A stretch of DNA of 60,000 nt from Lineus longissimus. Lineage: Eukaryota > Nemertea > Pilidiophora > Heteronemertea > Lineidae. Under the pieces are notes generated by a model that saw only the letters and a list, made by a program, of their open reading frames with translations, ran no database searches and had not been told where the DNA came from. The stretch spans positions 15,156,953 through 15,216,952 of the forward strand of contig NC_088324.1 of NCBI RefSeq assembly GCF_910592395.1. The letters run 5' to 3'. A program made the translations under genes and the position numbers. Shown in pieces: positions 34,421 through 45,400 of the stretch (position 1 is the stretch's first letter; each line of letters starts with the position of its first letter).

Positions 34421-35399
34421 ATATTCAGTTTCCCTGGGACGCCCCATTTATACGGCACATCAAACACGGACCCACCACATGTCGTGTTGGTACAAAATGC
34501 CCAGAACGGTCTTCTTTTTTTCTAAAAATATTCGTCAAACCACTCATGATTTCAATCATAGTTGACTGTAATACATACACTGCGTCTCAAATATCATCGC
34601 AACGATTAATAGCTCACTTTTTATTTTCACATCCCCATTGACATTAAACGTACAAGCATCTGACAGAACAAATAAGAACAGTCACCTAAAATACAAACCT
34701 CGATTGAAATTATATCCACTAAAGGACGTCTTAGTGATGCTGTGTTAACACTCCCTTAAAGTACAAACGTCGTCACACTTAAAGTTCACTCAACTCCTGA
34801 ATTTTTAATCCAGACTGTATCCACCAAACTAAATGTCAGATTTAGACGTTTAGTCATCAGCTCTTGGAGTGATTATTCCTTTATCAGTATGAGAGTCATT
34901 ATAATTCCGAGGCCTTTCATACAGGCCGCCAAGCCCCCCAGGCGGAGAGGTGCACGTGTATTGGGCAGCGTACATGACGTCATAACCGCTTACCTCGAGC
35001 CTAGGTTTTGCGATGAATCACAAATTTTATCTGTCTGTAGGTTGCGCATTTGATACCATTGCTGCGATATCAACATTGACACAGCACCTGGTGTCAGAAG
35101 GATGAACCAAGCACAACTGCGTTGCTTTCAGCTGTGGCAACGTCATCCACTATGGACGATGGTACACTCGTTTTGATACGATGAGTCCCATTTTAACATC
35201 TTCTTTCTCCTTAGGGTGGTCAATTCCACTCGACCAGGGAAATGCCCAACCCCGGTAAGGTCACATCTCGGCCGCATCAGCATATGCTCTTGCTACTCCT
35301 ACATAACAAACAATATAGCCAGTGGCGTCGTTCTTTTCGTAATATCATATGAGTACCATTGTCCATAACGTTATCTCGGCCAAAACAAGTTCTGTTGAG

Positions 35400-35704
35400 T
35401 CTATTGTCCGGGCATAATCATTATTGGTCTATTGTCCCGGGCATAATCATTATTGGTCTATTGTCCGGGCATAATCATTATTGGTCTATTGTCCGGGCAT
35501 AATCATTATTGGTCTATTGTCCCGGGCATAATCATTATCCGTCTGTTATTCCTAACATCATCTTTATCCGTCTATTGTCCCCGATTGAATCATCCGTCTG
35601 TTGTCCCCGGTGTAATCTTTAATCGTCTATTGTCCTGGCATAATCATTATCCGTCTATTGTTCTCACATTATCACAATGCGTCAGTTGTCGCCTGCATGA
35701 CATC
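35400..35704. repeat. 29-bp minisatellite, about 11 units
   Basis: Units of the form TCTATTGTCC(C)GGGCATAATC followed by ATTATTGG repeat with 26-29-bp spacing. The first five units are nearly identical (28 or 29 bp); later ones become progressively more diverged, ending near 35704. A 106-codon frame across the array is a product of the repeat. Confidence 0.93.
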
Positions 35705-36507
35705 CTGCACCAGTTGTTTCAATATACATGTATTAGTACTCCGCCTCTCCATATTTTCTATACGACGCAGTAGTAAGAAAAGCCTGATCTCAGGATGCCG
35801 GTGTAATCATTTTCACAGTGCTCAATAAAAATACCACTTATGGCCACATTATTCTCAAATAAATCTGAGAGGGGTGGAATGCCCTCCTTACGTACACCCC
35901 TCAATTTCACTAGCCACACATGATCGGACGGATCTTCTGTTACTGAAAATCTTCTTCCCAACTCTAAAAAGATATAGCGCCTTCGGGGCCAGTGCTAAAC
36001 ATAGCCAATACCTTTTTAATCTCTCACCGTTAATCAAGGACTATCTTGCTAATTAGAAAATAGCGCCCCGGGACCAGCGCGATGTGTCGTTTCTTATTGT
36101 TGAAACCTTCCATCTCGCGCGTAAATACTGCCAATGGGGGTGTCGGTGCATCGGATAATATCATCGTCTTGCTGTTATTAAAAGATGAGGTATTAGCTAT
36201 GGTACTCGTAAACCCAGATATTTGACTTTATTCGACATTCTCGGCTGCCTGAATAAGGTGCAGCTACATCTCCATCTCGTAGAGACTTTCTAAACGACAT
36301 AAGAGAGCTTGGTTCGGGTACACTCCGCACGCAGTGGACACCATACATTCAATTTTGGTGAGATCGTCGTTGCAGTCTGAACATCTCATGTGCCCTGACA
36401 CGGAATTTTTCCCGAACCTTTCGTACAACACAGCGTACATTAATAAAACTGTGACCGGCACCGACACATATCGTCGGTGATGATGGAGATAGCGGTTGCC
36501 GGTGTAA

Positions 36508-36582
36508 TGTTTTTGAGTGTTTCTGTTTTTGAGTGTTTCTGTTTTTGAGTGTTTCCCCTCATTGTTTGGGAACGCTCAAAAA
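36508..36582. repeat. 16-bp tandem repeat with adjoining hairpin
   Basis: Three copies of TGTTTTTGAGTGTTTC (36508-36555). The last runs into an imperfect stem, TTTTTGAGTGTTTCCC (36542-36557) against GGGAACGCTCAAAAA (36568-36582). Present only in copy 1 of the duplication. Confidence 0.85.
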
Positions 36583-37120
36583 TAGACTGACGAGTTTTTC
36601 TGTGTATCCCCCTATTGAAAAGTCATGGTCTCTCTAGCTGCCTATTGTTTGGAAACACTGACACATGGGAAACAACCACAGATGTTACACCGGTACATAC
36701 TCAGCACGGTTCACCAGCAGTTCAATGTGCTCATGACGTGACGAGAGCAAATCTCACGGGTGGGGCGGAAATCCGCCATATTGCTGACATCATCGACGCC
36801 AACAACTAGCTCTTTTGACCCTGCCACAAACTTTCGAAACTATTTTTTGATTGACTCTGACCCTGCTGATCTCGACTTTTAAAAAACTTTCAAAAAAGGT
36901 CATTCAAACGTTAAATCAACTTCAAAGATAATCTTTTATATCACTGAGGTATATAAATACGATATGTTGAGAAAAATCTGTACAACTATCGAAATATACG
37001 ATTACTTGGAACTATTTTGGCTAATCACTTTGCCACCTGCGCGACCTTGTCACTATTGTGGCGCGCTCGTTTGTATACCGCATATAAGAGGCAAATAAAA
37101 TCTCCATTTCAACATGAAAG

Positions 37121-37195
37121 CCTTGACGGTTCAGCGCTGAAGGTGTTTGACTGTGGATCGGCTGGTCGCGGGTTCGACCCCCGGTGAATCTGTCG
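37121..37195 (+). other. tRNA-like module (SINE head or tRNA pseudogene), copy 1
   Basis: A box-A-like stretch (GGTTCAGCGCTGAAGG) is followed by an anticodon-arm-like TTTGACTGTGGATCGG, whose 7-nt loop would hold GTG (His), and a perfect box B in CGCGGGTTCGACCCCCG. The T arm has four pairs, but the acceptor stem does not close. A T-run suited to stop Pol III begins about 4 bases later. Best read as a tRNA-derived SINE head or tRNA pseudogene, not a functional tRNA. Confidence 0.6.
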
Positions 37196-37458
37196 AAATT
37201 TTTTTTCTTTTTTCTTCTTCCTTGTCTTGTTATCTAATCATCCATGTACAGATGCCAACATTTTCATTATCATCATTATCATACCCCGCACCCAAACTTT
37301 TCAAACTCCAGCACATACTGATTCCAGGCGTTCGAGTACATGAATTATGAGGTAGATGTATTGTTTCAATCATTGCAAATCTGCCTAAAACGGCAAGTTT
37401 TCTCAGGTACGGGTACGGCAGCGGCGTGCGTCTTTTTCATTGAAACGACCTCGCACGG

Positions 37459-38390
37459 CCGGCACCGACACATATCGTCGTTGATGATGGAGAGAGCTGT
37501 AGCCGTTACATATTGAGCACGGTTCACCAGCAGTTCAATGTGCTCATGACGTGACGAGAGCAAATCTCACGGGTGGGGCGGAAATCCGCCATATTACTGA
37601 CATCATCGGCGCCAACAACTACTTCTTTTGACCCTGCCGGAGTCTTTCAAAACAATAAATGATTGTGTCTGACCCTGCTGACCTCGATTTTGAATTTTTT
37701 AAAAAAAAGGTCATTCAAACGTTAAATCAACTGCAAAGATAATCTTTTATATCACTGAGGTATATACATACGATATGTTGAGAAAAATCTGTACAACTAT
37801 CGAAATATACGATTACTTGGAACTATTTCGGCTAATCACTTTGCCACCTGCGCGACCTTGTCACTATTGTGGCGCGCTCGTTTGTATACCGCATATAAGA
37901 GGCGAATAAAATCTCCATTTCAACATGAAAGCCTTGACGGTTCAACGCTGAAGGTGTTTGACTGTGGATCGGCTGGTCGCGGGTTCGACCCCCGGTGAAT
38001 CTGCCGAATTTTTTTTCTTTTTTTCTTCTTCCTTGTCTTGTTATCTAATCATCCATATACAGATGTAAACATTTTCATTATTATCATTATCATACCCCGC
38101 ACCCAAACTTTTCAAACTCCAGCACATACTGATTCCGGGCGTTCGAGTACTACCGATGGTTCGAATCGGCAGCTGCTATTTTCGAGGGCGCATTGGGGCA
38201 AAAAAGTATAGGTACGCCGGTCGTTGACCTATATTTAATGTTGGTCCAGTTGCATCTAGTTCCTACTTCTAACGCCAATCAACTCCCATAGTCAGTAATC
38301 ACCAAGTTTTCCAGATCGCTGCATGTTAGTTCTGGTTATGTGTCCACTGGGTCTGTCATATGAGAATACATGAACTATGAGGTTTATGCA
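37459..38390. repeat. Large direct duplication, copy 2
   Basis: Second copy of the same block, highly similar from 37507 to 38152 (small substitutions and indels only). It begins with CCGGCACCGACACATATCGT (37459) and includes the second tRNA-like module. About 215 bases after GTTCGAGTAC (38153-38367) are absent from copy 1, after which homology seems to resume briefly (CATGAACTATGAGGTTTATG versus CATGAATTATGAGGTAGATG). Confidence 0.85.
37932..38006 (+). other. tRNA-like module, copy 2
   Basis: The same module duplicated, with TTCAACGCTG instead of TTCAGCGCTG, and CTGCCG instead of CTGTCG before the T-run. Box B is unchanged. Its presence at the same relative position in both copies shows it was part of the duplicated block. 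Confidence 0.6.
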
Positions 38391-39002
38391 TCAGAGTTTG
38401 ACGTCACATATTTGCTTCCATCTAATTGGTTGAAAGTTTTATCAATGTACACTTTGTTGTACGAAAGGTTTAGGAAAAAAATCCGCGCCTTGGCCTTCGC
38501 CGACCCCATACCAATCGCTTCTCGCACTGGTCAGGCGGCAGTGCAGTGCTCATCCCTCTGATCAAGGCTTGACGTGTGTGGCAACTGTGTAAACGACTGC
38601 TGGGCCGACCCTCTCGACCTCTGTACGAAACCCGAGCAGCTTAGCGGATGTCTCAAGATCTCGGGTCCACACGGGGATCCTAACGTTGAACAACTCCCGA
38701 TCGATTCCTAACCGCATGACTGTGCAGGCGTTTTCCATAATGTGTGCTTTCTAACCTATGATACGGTCCCTTATCCGTAGAAAAATACCAATGTGCCACC
38801 TGTCCTATAGATCATGACATAAGAAAACAGAAGTGACACTATCGGTGACTTTCTGAACTTATTCTGGCCAGGAAGCACCTGCCGTTGTCTGGCTTTAAAA
38901 TTGCTGACCCTACGCTGTCGCCATCTACGTTCAGTTATGGAACTAAAAAGTTTAGTCAATTACCCGATTTCACTGCGGCTCAGATCGGAGAAGAAAGTCG
39001 AG
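38391..39002 (+). promoter_or_regulatory. 5' flank and probable 5' UTR of the laminin gene
   Basis: Sequence upstream of the laminin ATG. I see no clear TATA box and could not place the transcription start. The laminin frame is open back to 38901 and has an in-frame ATG at 38937, 22 codons upstream of the chosen start. A 50-bp stretch at 38435-38487 is an inverted copy of 36395-36447. Confidence 0.4.
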
Positions 39003-39444
39003 ATGGCTGGACGTCGAAAGTGTCCAACTTCAGGCTCTGCAGGCCGCCGATTTCACGGAGAATACTCCCTGACATTCACTGTGCTCATTCTCGGGTCTCT
39101 GCTGCCCTCAGGATACGCACAGAATGGACGGAAAAGCAGCCCGTGCTACGATCTGAACGGAAAACCGCAGCGATGTATGCCCGAGTTCCGAAACGCTGCC
39201 TATCAAAATCCTGTCGAATCGACGAATTCGTGCGGCGACCCTCCCATCCGATTTTGTTTGCAAACCGGTGTTTCTGGGGCCAAGCAGTCTTGCTCTGTGT
39301 GCGATTCGCGGATCCCCAACCTGTCCCATCCCCCGACATTCCTCACTGATTTCAATAACAATGAGAACCAGACTTGGTGGCAGAGCGAGACGATGTTTGA
39401 GAGCATCCAGTATCCGAATCACGTCAACCTCACCCTTAAACTGG
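39003..39444 (+). CDS. lamc1: lamc1 exon 1: signal peptide and start of LN domain
   Basis: Start ATG 39003 (GAGATGG context) was chosen because it places a hydrophobic core ([15 protein letters not shown]) at residues 23-37, with cleavage likely after YA39. LN hallmarks follow: [23 protein letters not shown] and NLTLKLG. Ends in phase 1 at GTAAGA. Confidence 0.95.
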
Positions 39445-42400
39445 GTAAGATTCCTTTCACTTTATCTTCTAAAGTCTGATAATTATGCCCTCTATTTACA
39501 GCATTCTCACATCAACACTTATAGAGACCTGTGAATTTACTTTGCCCCATGTTTCAGTTTAACCTTACTGGTAATGACTTCATTTCTTTCAGATAGATTC
39601 TTGGAGTGAAACAATTACAATCATGTATCCGCTTTATATCGAATCCACACCTATTTTACTCCGGTCAGATGCTTCTTTTCATCAATTTCTGCTTATCTGG
39701 AATCTTTTAAGTTTGCTAGTTTCTCTTTCAACAATAAAGATGAGGTGTAACTCCAGAGATGGATGCATCAATGTCCCTTCGAACTATGGAGGACCAAGGC
39801 ACAACCGGTTCCTGTCTCTACTCAGTGATTGTATGACCAAGCTGTAATACGAGACTTTCAGCTATACAGCAAGCTTATGTCTATAATCAATTGCTAGATT
39901 GGATCTTATATACTCGAAGATTGGATACGACATGCACAATGTCATCCACTCACTGATTTCCCCTCCTGGTTGTGCCAAGGGACTGCCTCTCACAACCTTA
40001 CAACTCCTCAACCAAACAAGGATATCCTGTCCAGAGCTGCGGGGAGCTATAAACCACAATCATAACAAATTCTAAGAAACTGCCCAACCTATACATCATA
40101 ACCCCATAAACCCAGCACAGATGGTCACCAGTGACTTCCACCACTGTAAAAATATTGGTCCCTGCTGTGTCATAAGATTAGGTGGTTGTACAAGTATAAA
40201 TAACAAGAAAGGCTTCACTGCAGCTTTAGGAGTATCAACCTGTCTGGGACTGTAAGCCTGAACCTTCTTGCTGACAGAGCTGATATCATTGTCCCAAAGC
40301 AAAGGGTCTACTCAAAGATCAGCACTAGCTAGCCTAAGGACAACCTTGCCCTCAGCTAATCGTCCCAGTTTAGCCCATCCCAAGCTATGTACCACCAGGT
40401 GCATGTATAGGACAAGAGGTGACCAAACCTTCAGCAAAGGGTTTAACGAGTTCTTGTCGTGGTCTTATAATGCTTGTATGGGAGTAGTCAATTCATCTCC
40501 TGTAGTGAAAGATGTCCATGTTTCCTGAATGAAATACCTACATTTGACAATGTGGTCTGAACAATGCCTATACCCCATGCCTGTACCCAGGCCTCTCTAT
40601 AAGTAGGCCTATGCTCTGTTCTTGAATAATGCTCGGTAATTGGAGAACCTGGTAATGCTTTTATTAGCATGATGCACTGAATTGAAATCCCTGTCCGTAG
40701 TTAACACTGTAGGCCCGCAGTGTGGAGGAAAACGGCTTCGATAGACTTACGCATAAGTTAGTGCTTTGTGACAGCAATCCTGTCAATTTTGAGCTAACAA
40801 AGCATTTGATTATGGACCTTTGCATAAACCCTAAAAGTCAATCCACTTATCCGCCTAAGGACCGAAAATTACCCCAGATTTTAAAAGGTTCTGTCATAGT
40901 GCTTTGTGTATTTGACTGAAAATTATGTGAATTATTACCATTTTTTATGGAGTGGATAACATTTTTATTGCTTATTGAAAAAACTATTCTGTAATTGGTT
41001 AACTTTTTGTATCAGATTGTGGTTCTGGTATTGTAAGATATTTATGAGCTTATTGACCTTTTTACAGTAGCTCCGGAATGAGGTTTCATTCATCCAATTG
41101 TGTGGGTTGTCTGTTTCATCATTCTCACTTCCTTGTGCTATATGGATTCACTGTTAGCCTATGATAAAGCCATTTCTCACAAGGTGTGCTTGCTTATCAT
41201 CAGTAATCAGTTGCTTTATTCCATCAGTACAGACAGGTATGTGAGGCCGATAAGTACAAGTTGTGCTAATGGTTTGCTAGAGTTCACACTCAATGATTAC
41301 AGCAAGGTTGGACGGCTTGTGGTATTCGACTCGATGACTCGACGACGCGATGACTCGATGACGCGATCAAGTTGGAATCTTTTTAAAGAATATCACTGCT
41401 TGGACTGTAATTTATACATAGAATCATAAGTGGAGGAAAATAAAAAAGAACCGATCATTACCAACCCCTTTCCAGCTGTTTTCACCGTATCTAATCCGAC
41501 CATTTTTCGTTTCCTACAAGTTCGCATTTTTGATAAAACCATGCGCCATGTTGCTATGCAAGCCACTGGTATCTTTACCGTCAATACAGCTAAATACACC
41601 TAAATATAGCTGGTTCAGATCAACCTCCTACCCAGGTTCTTTACGAGCAGAAATTCCAATGTTAAAATGACACGCGAGTTCCTGGAGACAAGGTTGGCTC
41701 TGGATATCCGTTCAGCACGGCAATATTAAATGTCCTATACACCTTTCCAGAAATGGGGCGCTGAGTGTCCGAAATAGTGATGTCATAAGGGGAAACTAGG
41801 CCTGTGGTGGAGGGACAAAGGAGATAGTCATGGTTGACCAACACACTTGAATGCCTTTAATGACGGACAAGGGGGAAAAAGTTAGGCTAGTTCCAATGCA
41901 AGCCACCAATTTCGGAAAGCATGTAGAGGGGCTGATGTATGGGGGGGGGGGGGCAGATGTCAAGGGACGGAAGAGGGACTGAGTGACTGAGTCTAAAAAA
42001 CTGCACATATGCGAAATTCCGATTGTTGACAGACTACCACATGACATCTGACATTGGCCACTAGAAGCTTGTTTGTCAATTAAATCTCCGGTCATTTTGC
42101 ATGCTATGAAACTTCCGCGAGTCCTTTAAATATCAAAATCAAACGCGGGGACCAATCTTCAGTGGCCATGGCTGGGGGGGGAGGGGCACATCCTTCCACA
42201 TACCGTAGCTGGGTATGGGAAAGGCCGAGCTAAAACCTCTGCTGTTGCAGCGGTAGCCCGGAGACCAGGATCATGGGATTCCGTATTTTAGCAAAATCCA
42301 TAGCAACGATCGCGTCATCGAGCCATCGCGTCGTCGAGTCATCGAGTCGAATACCACAAGCCAGGTTGGACTGGCTTTCCCCTCCTTGTCTTATCCCCAT

Positions 42401-45400
42401 ATATCATGCACATATGCAAAAGTGACCAAAATTATGCTTTCATGTTTAAAATACATTAGCTCTTATCTTGGCCTGTTCAAAGGCTACAAGAAAGGGTGGC
42501 TTGCCTCCTAATTCAGCCCTTGAGGAAAAGGTTTGGTGTTTTCCTGATTGTCCCAAGTCAGTTCACAGCTAGGACGCGGAAATACACTTACAGAAATGAG
42601 GTCAGACTGAAATACCAAGACTATGACTGTTCGTCAAAGGCCTTTGGATGCTGGCCTGATTCTGGATGGAATGCTGGCCATTCAGACTGAAGATTCATCC
42701 TCATGTCCTTGTTAGGATTGATGGCGAGCACAGTGTTGTAGGGGTACTGATGAAGTGTGGAGAATGTCAATCTCAGTACAAGGCCTATGTATCTATTGTG
42801 AAAGATGCTTTCATCATACGCTTCTACCATTTTTCTAGCTGCGGAAGCATGTAGGTTAAAATTAACGAGACAACAGTTAATTAGGACAGGAATTATTGGA
42901 ATGTCCTGGCAACTCAGTTGTAGCATACTGATTGCACTTGCAGACCAGATGTGGAGAGATTTGGGTCAAGTAGTTCTTCCCTTTACATTGTATTAGTTCT
43001 CTACCAAGGAGGACCAGCACCCAGTCATTGACTTTTGTCTTTGGTAGGGACCATGGGTCGACTTGGCCGGGTAAAGGCCTGCAGACAATTGCATGAGGAA
43101 GGTTTTACCACTGTGACCATGCATTCAATAGCCCTAGCTGGGTTTTGGTGAAAGCCAAATATTTTTGTTTTGATGTTCTGTGTATAGTTTGCCCTCCTTT
43201 ACTGTGACATTGTCATTAGCAGCATAATGAGTCCTGGGACCTGCCTGAGATAAAGCTTAGTCTTGTGCATGCAAGGTCCCCTTTCTGAAGGAGTCCACTC
43301 CTTCAGATTCTAAACAAAGGCAGTTGAGTATTTCCTCTCTGTGAAAATAGAACAACTTGTGTATTTTACAGGAGGGTGCTACATTGTCACACTTGGCTTT
43401 TTCTCTGTTCGTTCGTGTGCTTACAAACGCACTGCCAAGAGGGGTGAATCCTTCCTCCCGCTAAATCCTCACCCCCCCTCGCGCCTAAAGAAAGAGACCT
43501 CTTGATATCAGAATATTGATTGTTAAGTTCATCAAGGTGCAAAATTGTTGAGCAGACTGCTTACTTTTCGAACCTTCCACAAACGTGATTGTGACAAAGA
43601 CCAAGTTTTCGGATGTTGGTTCTGTGGTCTTCCACAATGACATCGAATTCCAAGCCTGGTCTCAAGACATGAAATGTCAACACAAAGCACTTTCTGGTAA
43701 GTGTGCCGGGTGGGCCGGGTCAACCAAGGAAGTTGTCTTGAGAAATGAACAAAAGTCGAGAACATTTTGGGATATTCATGGAGAATTTCCAGTAGAATTC
43801 AGCGCTTGACTCAGATATCTTACACTAACCAACATTCCTGAATCCAGTGTGGCATGATGAGAAGCCTTGGCCTAGGCTTACCGACGACCAGTCCACCGCC
43901 ATTTTACACACTATAAACCCATTTATTTGCTCCTCCCCGTGTATTACAATGTGACATCGTGGAATACACTGCCAGTGATTTAGCATTGGCAGGGGAAGAG
44001 TTTCTGGGAAATTTGTTGAATAAAAGACCCATTCATTTAAGATAATGTTGAAGTGATGCAGACACTGATTAGGTACCTGGTGAAATATGATCCTTAATCC
44101 TCCCAGAGGTTGAGTAGCCTAGCCTGTCTGGGCTGGGTTGGCTATCATCAGGATCAGACCATATTGTACACTCTCTTTACTCTACAGGTAGATATAATAA
44201 AACTGTTGCTCATCTATGTTGATTTGAGCAATACACAGTTTTAACCCTCGCATTTCACTAGAGAACACAGTACTCAAACCTGAACAACAGAGGTCCAATA
44301 AGAGCTATCAAGCCTCTGGAGGGTGGACAAGTCTGTCTGTCATCAAGTAGTAAAGAGGACACTCAAAAAACATGACCCCAAAATGTGTAGGAAACATGAA
44401 CCAGAATGGACACACTTCAGAGAGGGCACTCTTCTGGAGACCAGGCTGAGATAGTGAGGTTGATTTAGAATGCAGGTTGAGGACTTGGGGTCACGACACC
44501 TCTTGAAGCTTGTTGGCTACTGCCAGGAAACAGACACTGGGTCATGTCGAGGGCTTGGCAAATATTTCCTGTATCGGGAAAGAACAGGAAAGACTGCGGA
44601 GACATATATCTTCCTAATGTCTGTGTTAACCATGTGTGATTCTTGAGTGCATCAACAACACATGCTGTTCCAGTCATGCCAGTACACTGTGGCGTGCCCA
44701 TTTTTGGGTGATTTAAGGCCAACAGACCTTCTAGAATTGAGACGAGAGGTCTTCTACGGCCCACTGCCCCCTCCCGGTTTAGCGACCCTACAGATTGATA
44801 GTCAGCCCTTTGAATTACACAAACAAACCCAGGCATTTTGACATCCTCAGAAAAATGACTGAAAATCGAATTGAATCTCATCATTTGTATTTTCAGGTAA
44901 AGCCTACGATATTACGTACGTCCGGTTAAAGTTCCAGTCTCCACGACCGGAGAGTTTTGCCATTTACAAACGCACCTCGTCTAATGATGATTGGATGCCA
45001 TACCAATATTACAGTGCCTCCTGTGAGACGACATACAGCGTGCAACGCAAAGAATACATCACCCGCCAGAACGAACAACTTGCTATTTGCTCACCGGAGT
45101 ACAGTGATATCTCACCGCTCAGCGGTGGAAACATTGCTTTCAGTACACTGGAGGGACGACCCAGTGCATACAACTTTGAGAATAGTCCTACTCTACAGGT
45201 TTGTAATATACTTTATGTTAGAAGTCAGAATCAAGTCATGTTTTGACTGGACCGTGCTGGTCTTACTTGACCTGCAAAATCAGTCCCTATACCCAAGTCA
45301 AATCCAATAGGTCACCCAAGGGGCATCTCACTATACAGCAGAAAACTCCAAAATAATGCAGACTTTCTTGTATTCGGTGATCTAACAGTGCAATGATTAA

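Larger units (their letters stand above)
28214..36239. other. Non-coding or unresolved region with tandem repeats
   Basis: No gene recognised. It contains degenerate repeats of about 150 bp (28918-29270), a poly-G-rich run near 29858-29879, a 4-copy degenerate repeat (34150-34420) and a 29-bp minisatellite (35400-35704). One + strand frame, 33230-33547, ends with a transmembrane-like segment and basic tail but is otherwise unsupported. Any downstream exons of the gene starting at 28144 would lie here. Confidence 0.5.
36453..37360. repeat. Large direct duplication, copy 1
   Basis: First copy of a duplicated block. Landmarks in order: CCGGCACCGACACATATCGT (36453), AGCACGGTTCACCAGCAGTT (about 36702), TGACGAGAGCAAATCTCACG, a tRNA-like module (37121-37195), a T-rich tract, and CACATACTGATTCC...GTTCGAGTAC. 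Compared with copy 2 it has about 180 extra bases near 36510-36690 that hold the 16-bp repeat and hairpin. Confidence 0.85.
41314..42362. mobile_element. Non-autonomous DNA transposon (Mutator-like)
   Basis: A 1,049-bp unit with 55-bp terminal inverted repeats (41314-41368 and 42308-42362, one mismatch), flanked by a 9-bp direct duplication AGGTTGGAC (41305-41313 and 42363-42371). A 9-bp target duplication with long inverted repeats is the signature of Mutator-type (MULE) elements. Each inverted repeat is GGCTTGTGGTATTC followed by five 8-bp units of the form GACKCGAY. The interior has no transposase-sized frame and includes a poly-G run near 41941-41953, so it needs an enzyme from elsewhere. 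Family assignment rests on the target duplication only. Confidence 0.9.
39445..44896 (+). other. lamc1 intron 1 (5.45 kb)
   Basis: A long first intron; no second gene is supported inside it. It holds a 1,049-bp inverted-repeat transposon at 41314-42362. Long first introns often carry enhancers, but no specific element was recognised here. Confidence 0.85.

Noticed and set aside
35400-35704. Regular repeats considered as a CRISPR-like array
   Set aside because: Units are directly adjacent without unique spacers and the context is animal DNA; it is a minisatellite.
37121-37195. Functional tRNA-His gene
   Set aside because: The acceptor stem does not pair and the T stem has a mismatch, so it is only tRNA-like.
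39085-39422. Three minus-strand frames opposite laminin exon 1
   Set aside because: They are mirror frames of a well-supported coding exon.
44465-44884. 139-codon minus-strand frame in laminin intron 1
   Set aside because: No recognisable domain, overlaps the branch and acceptor region of exon 2, and looks like chance.
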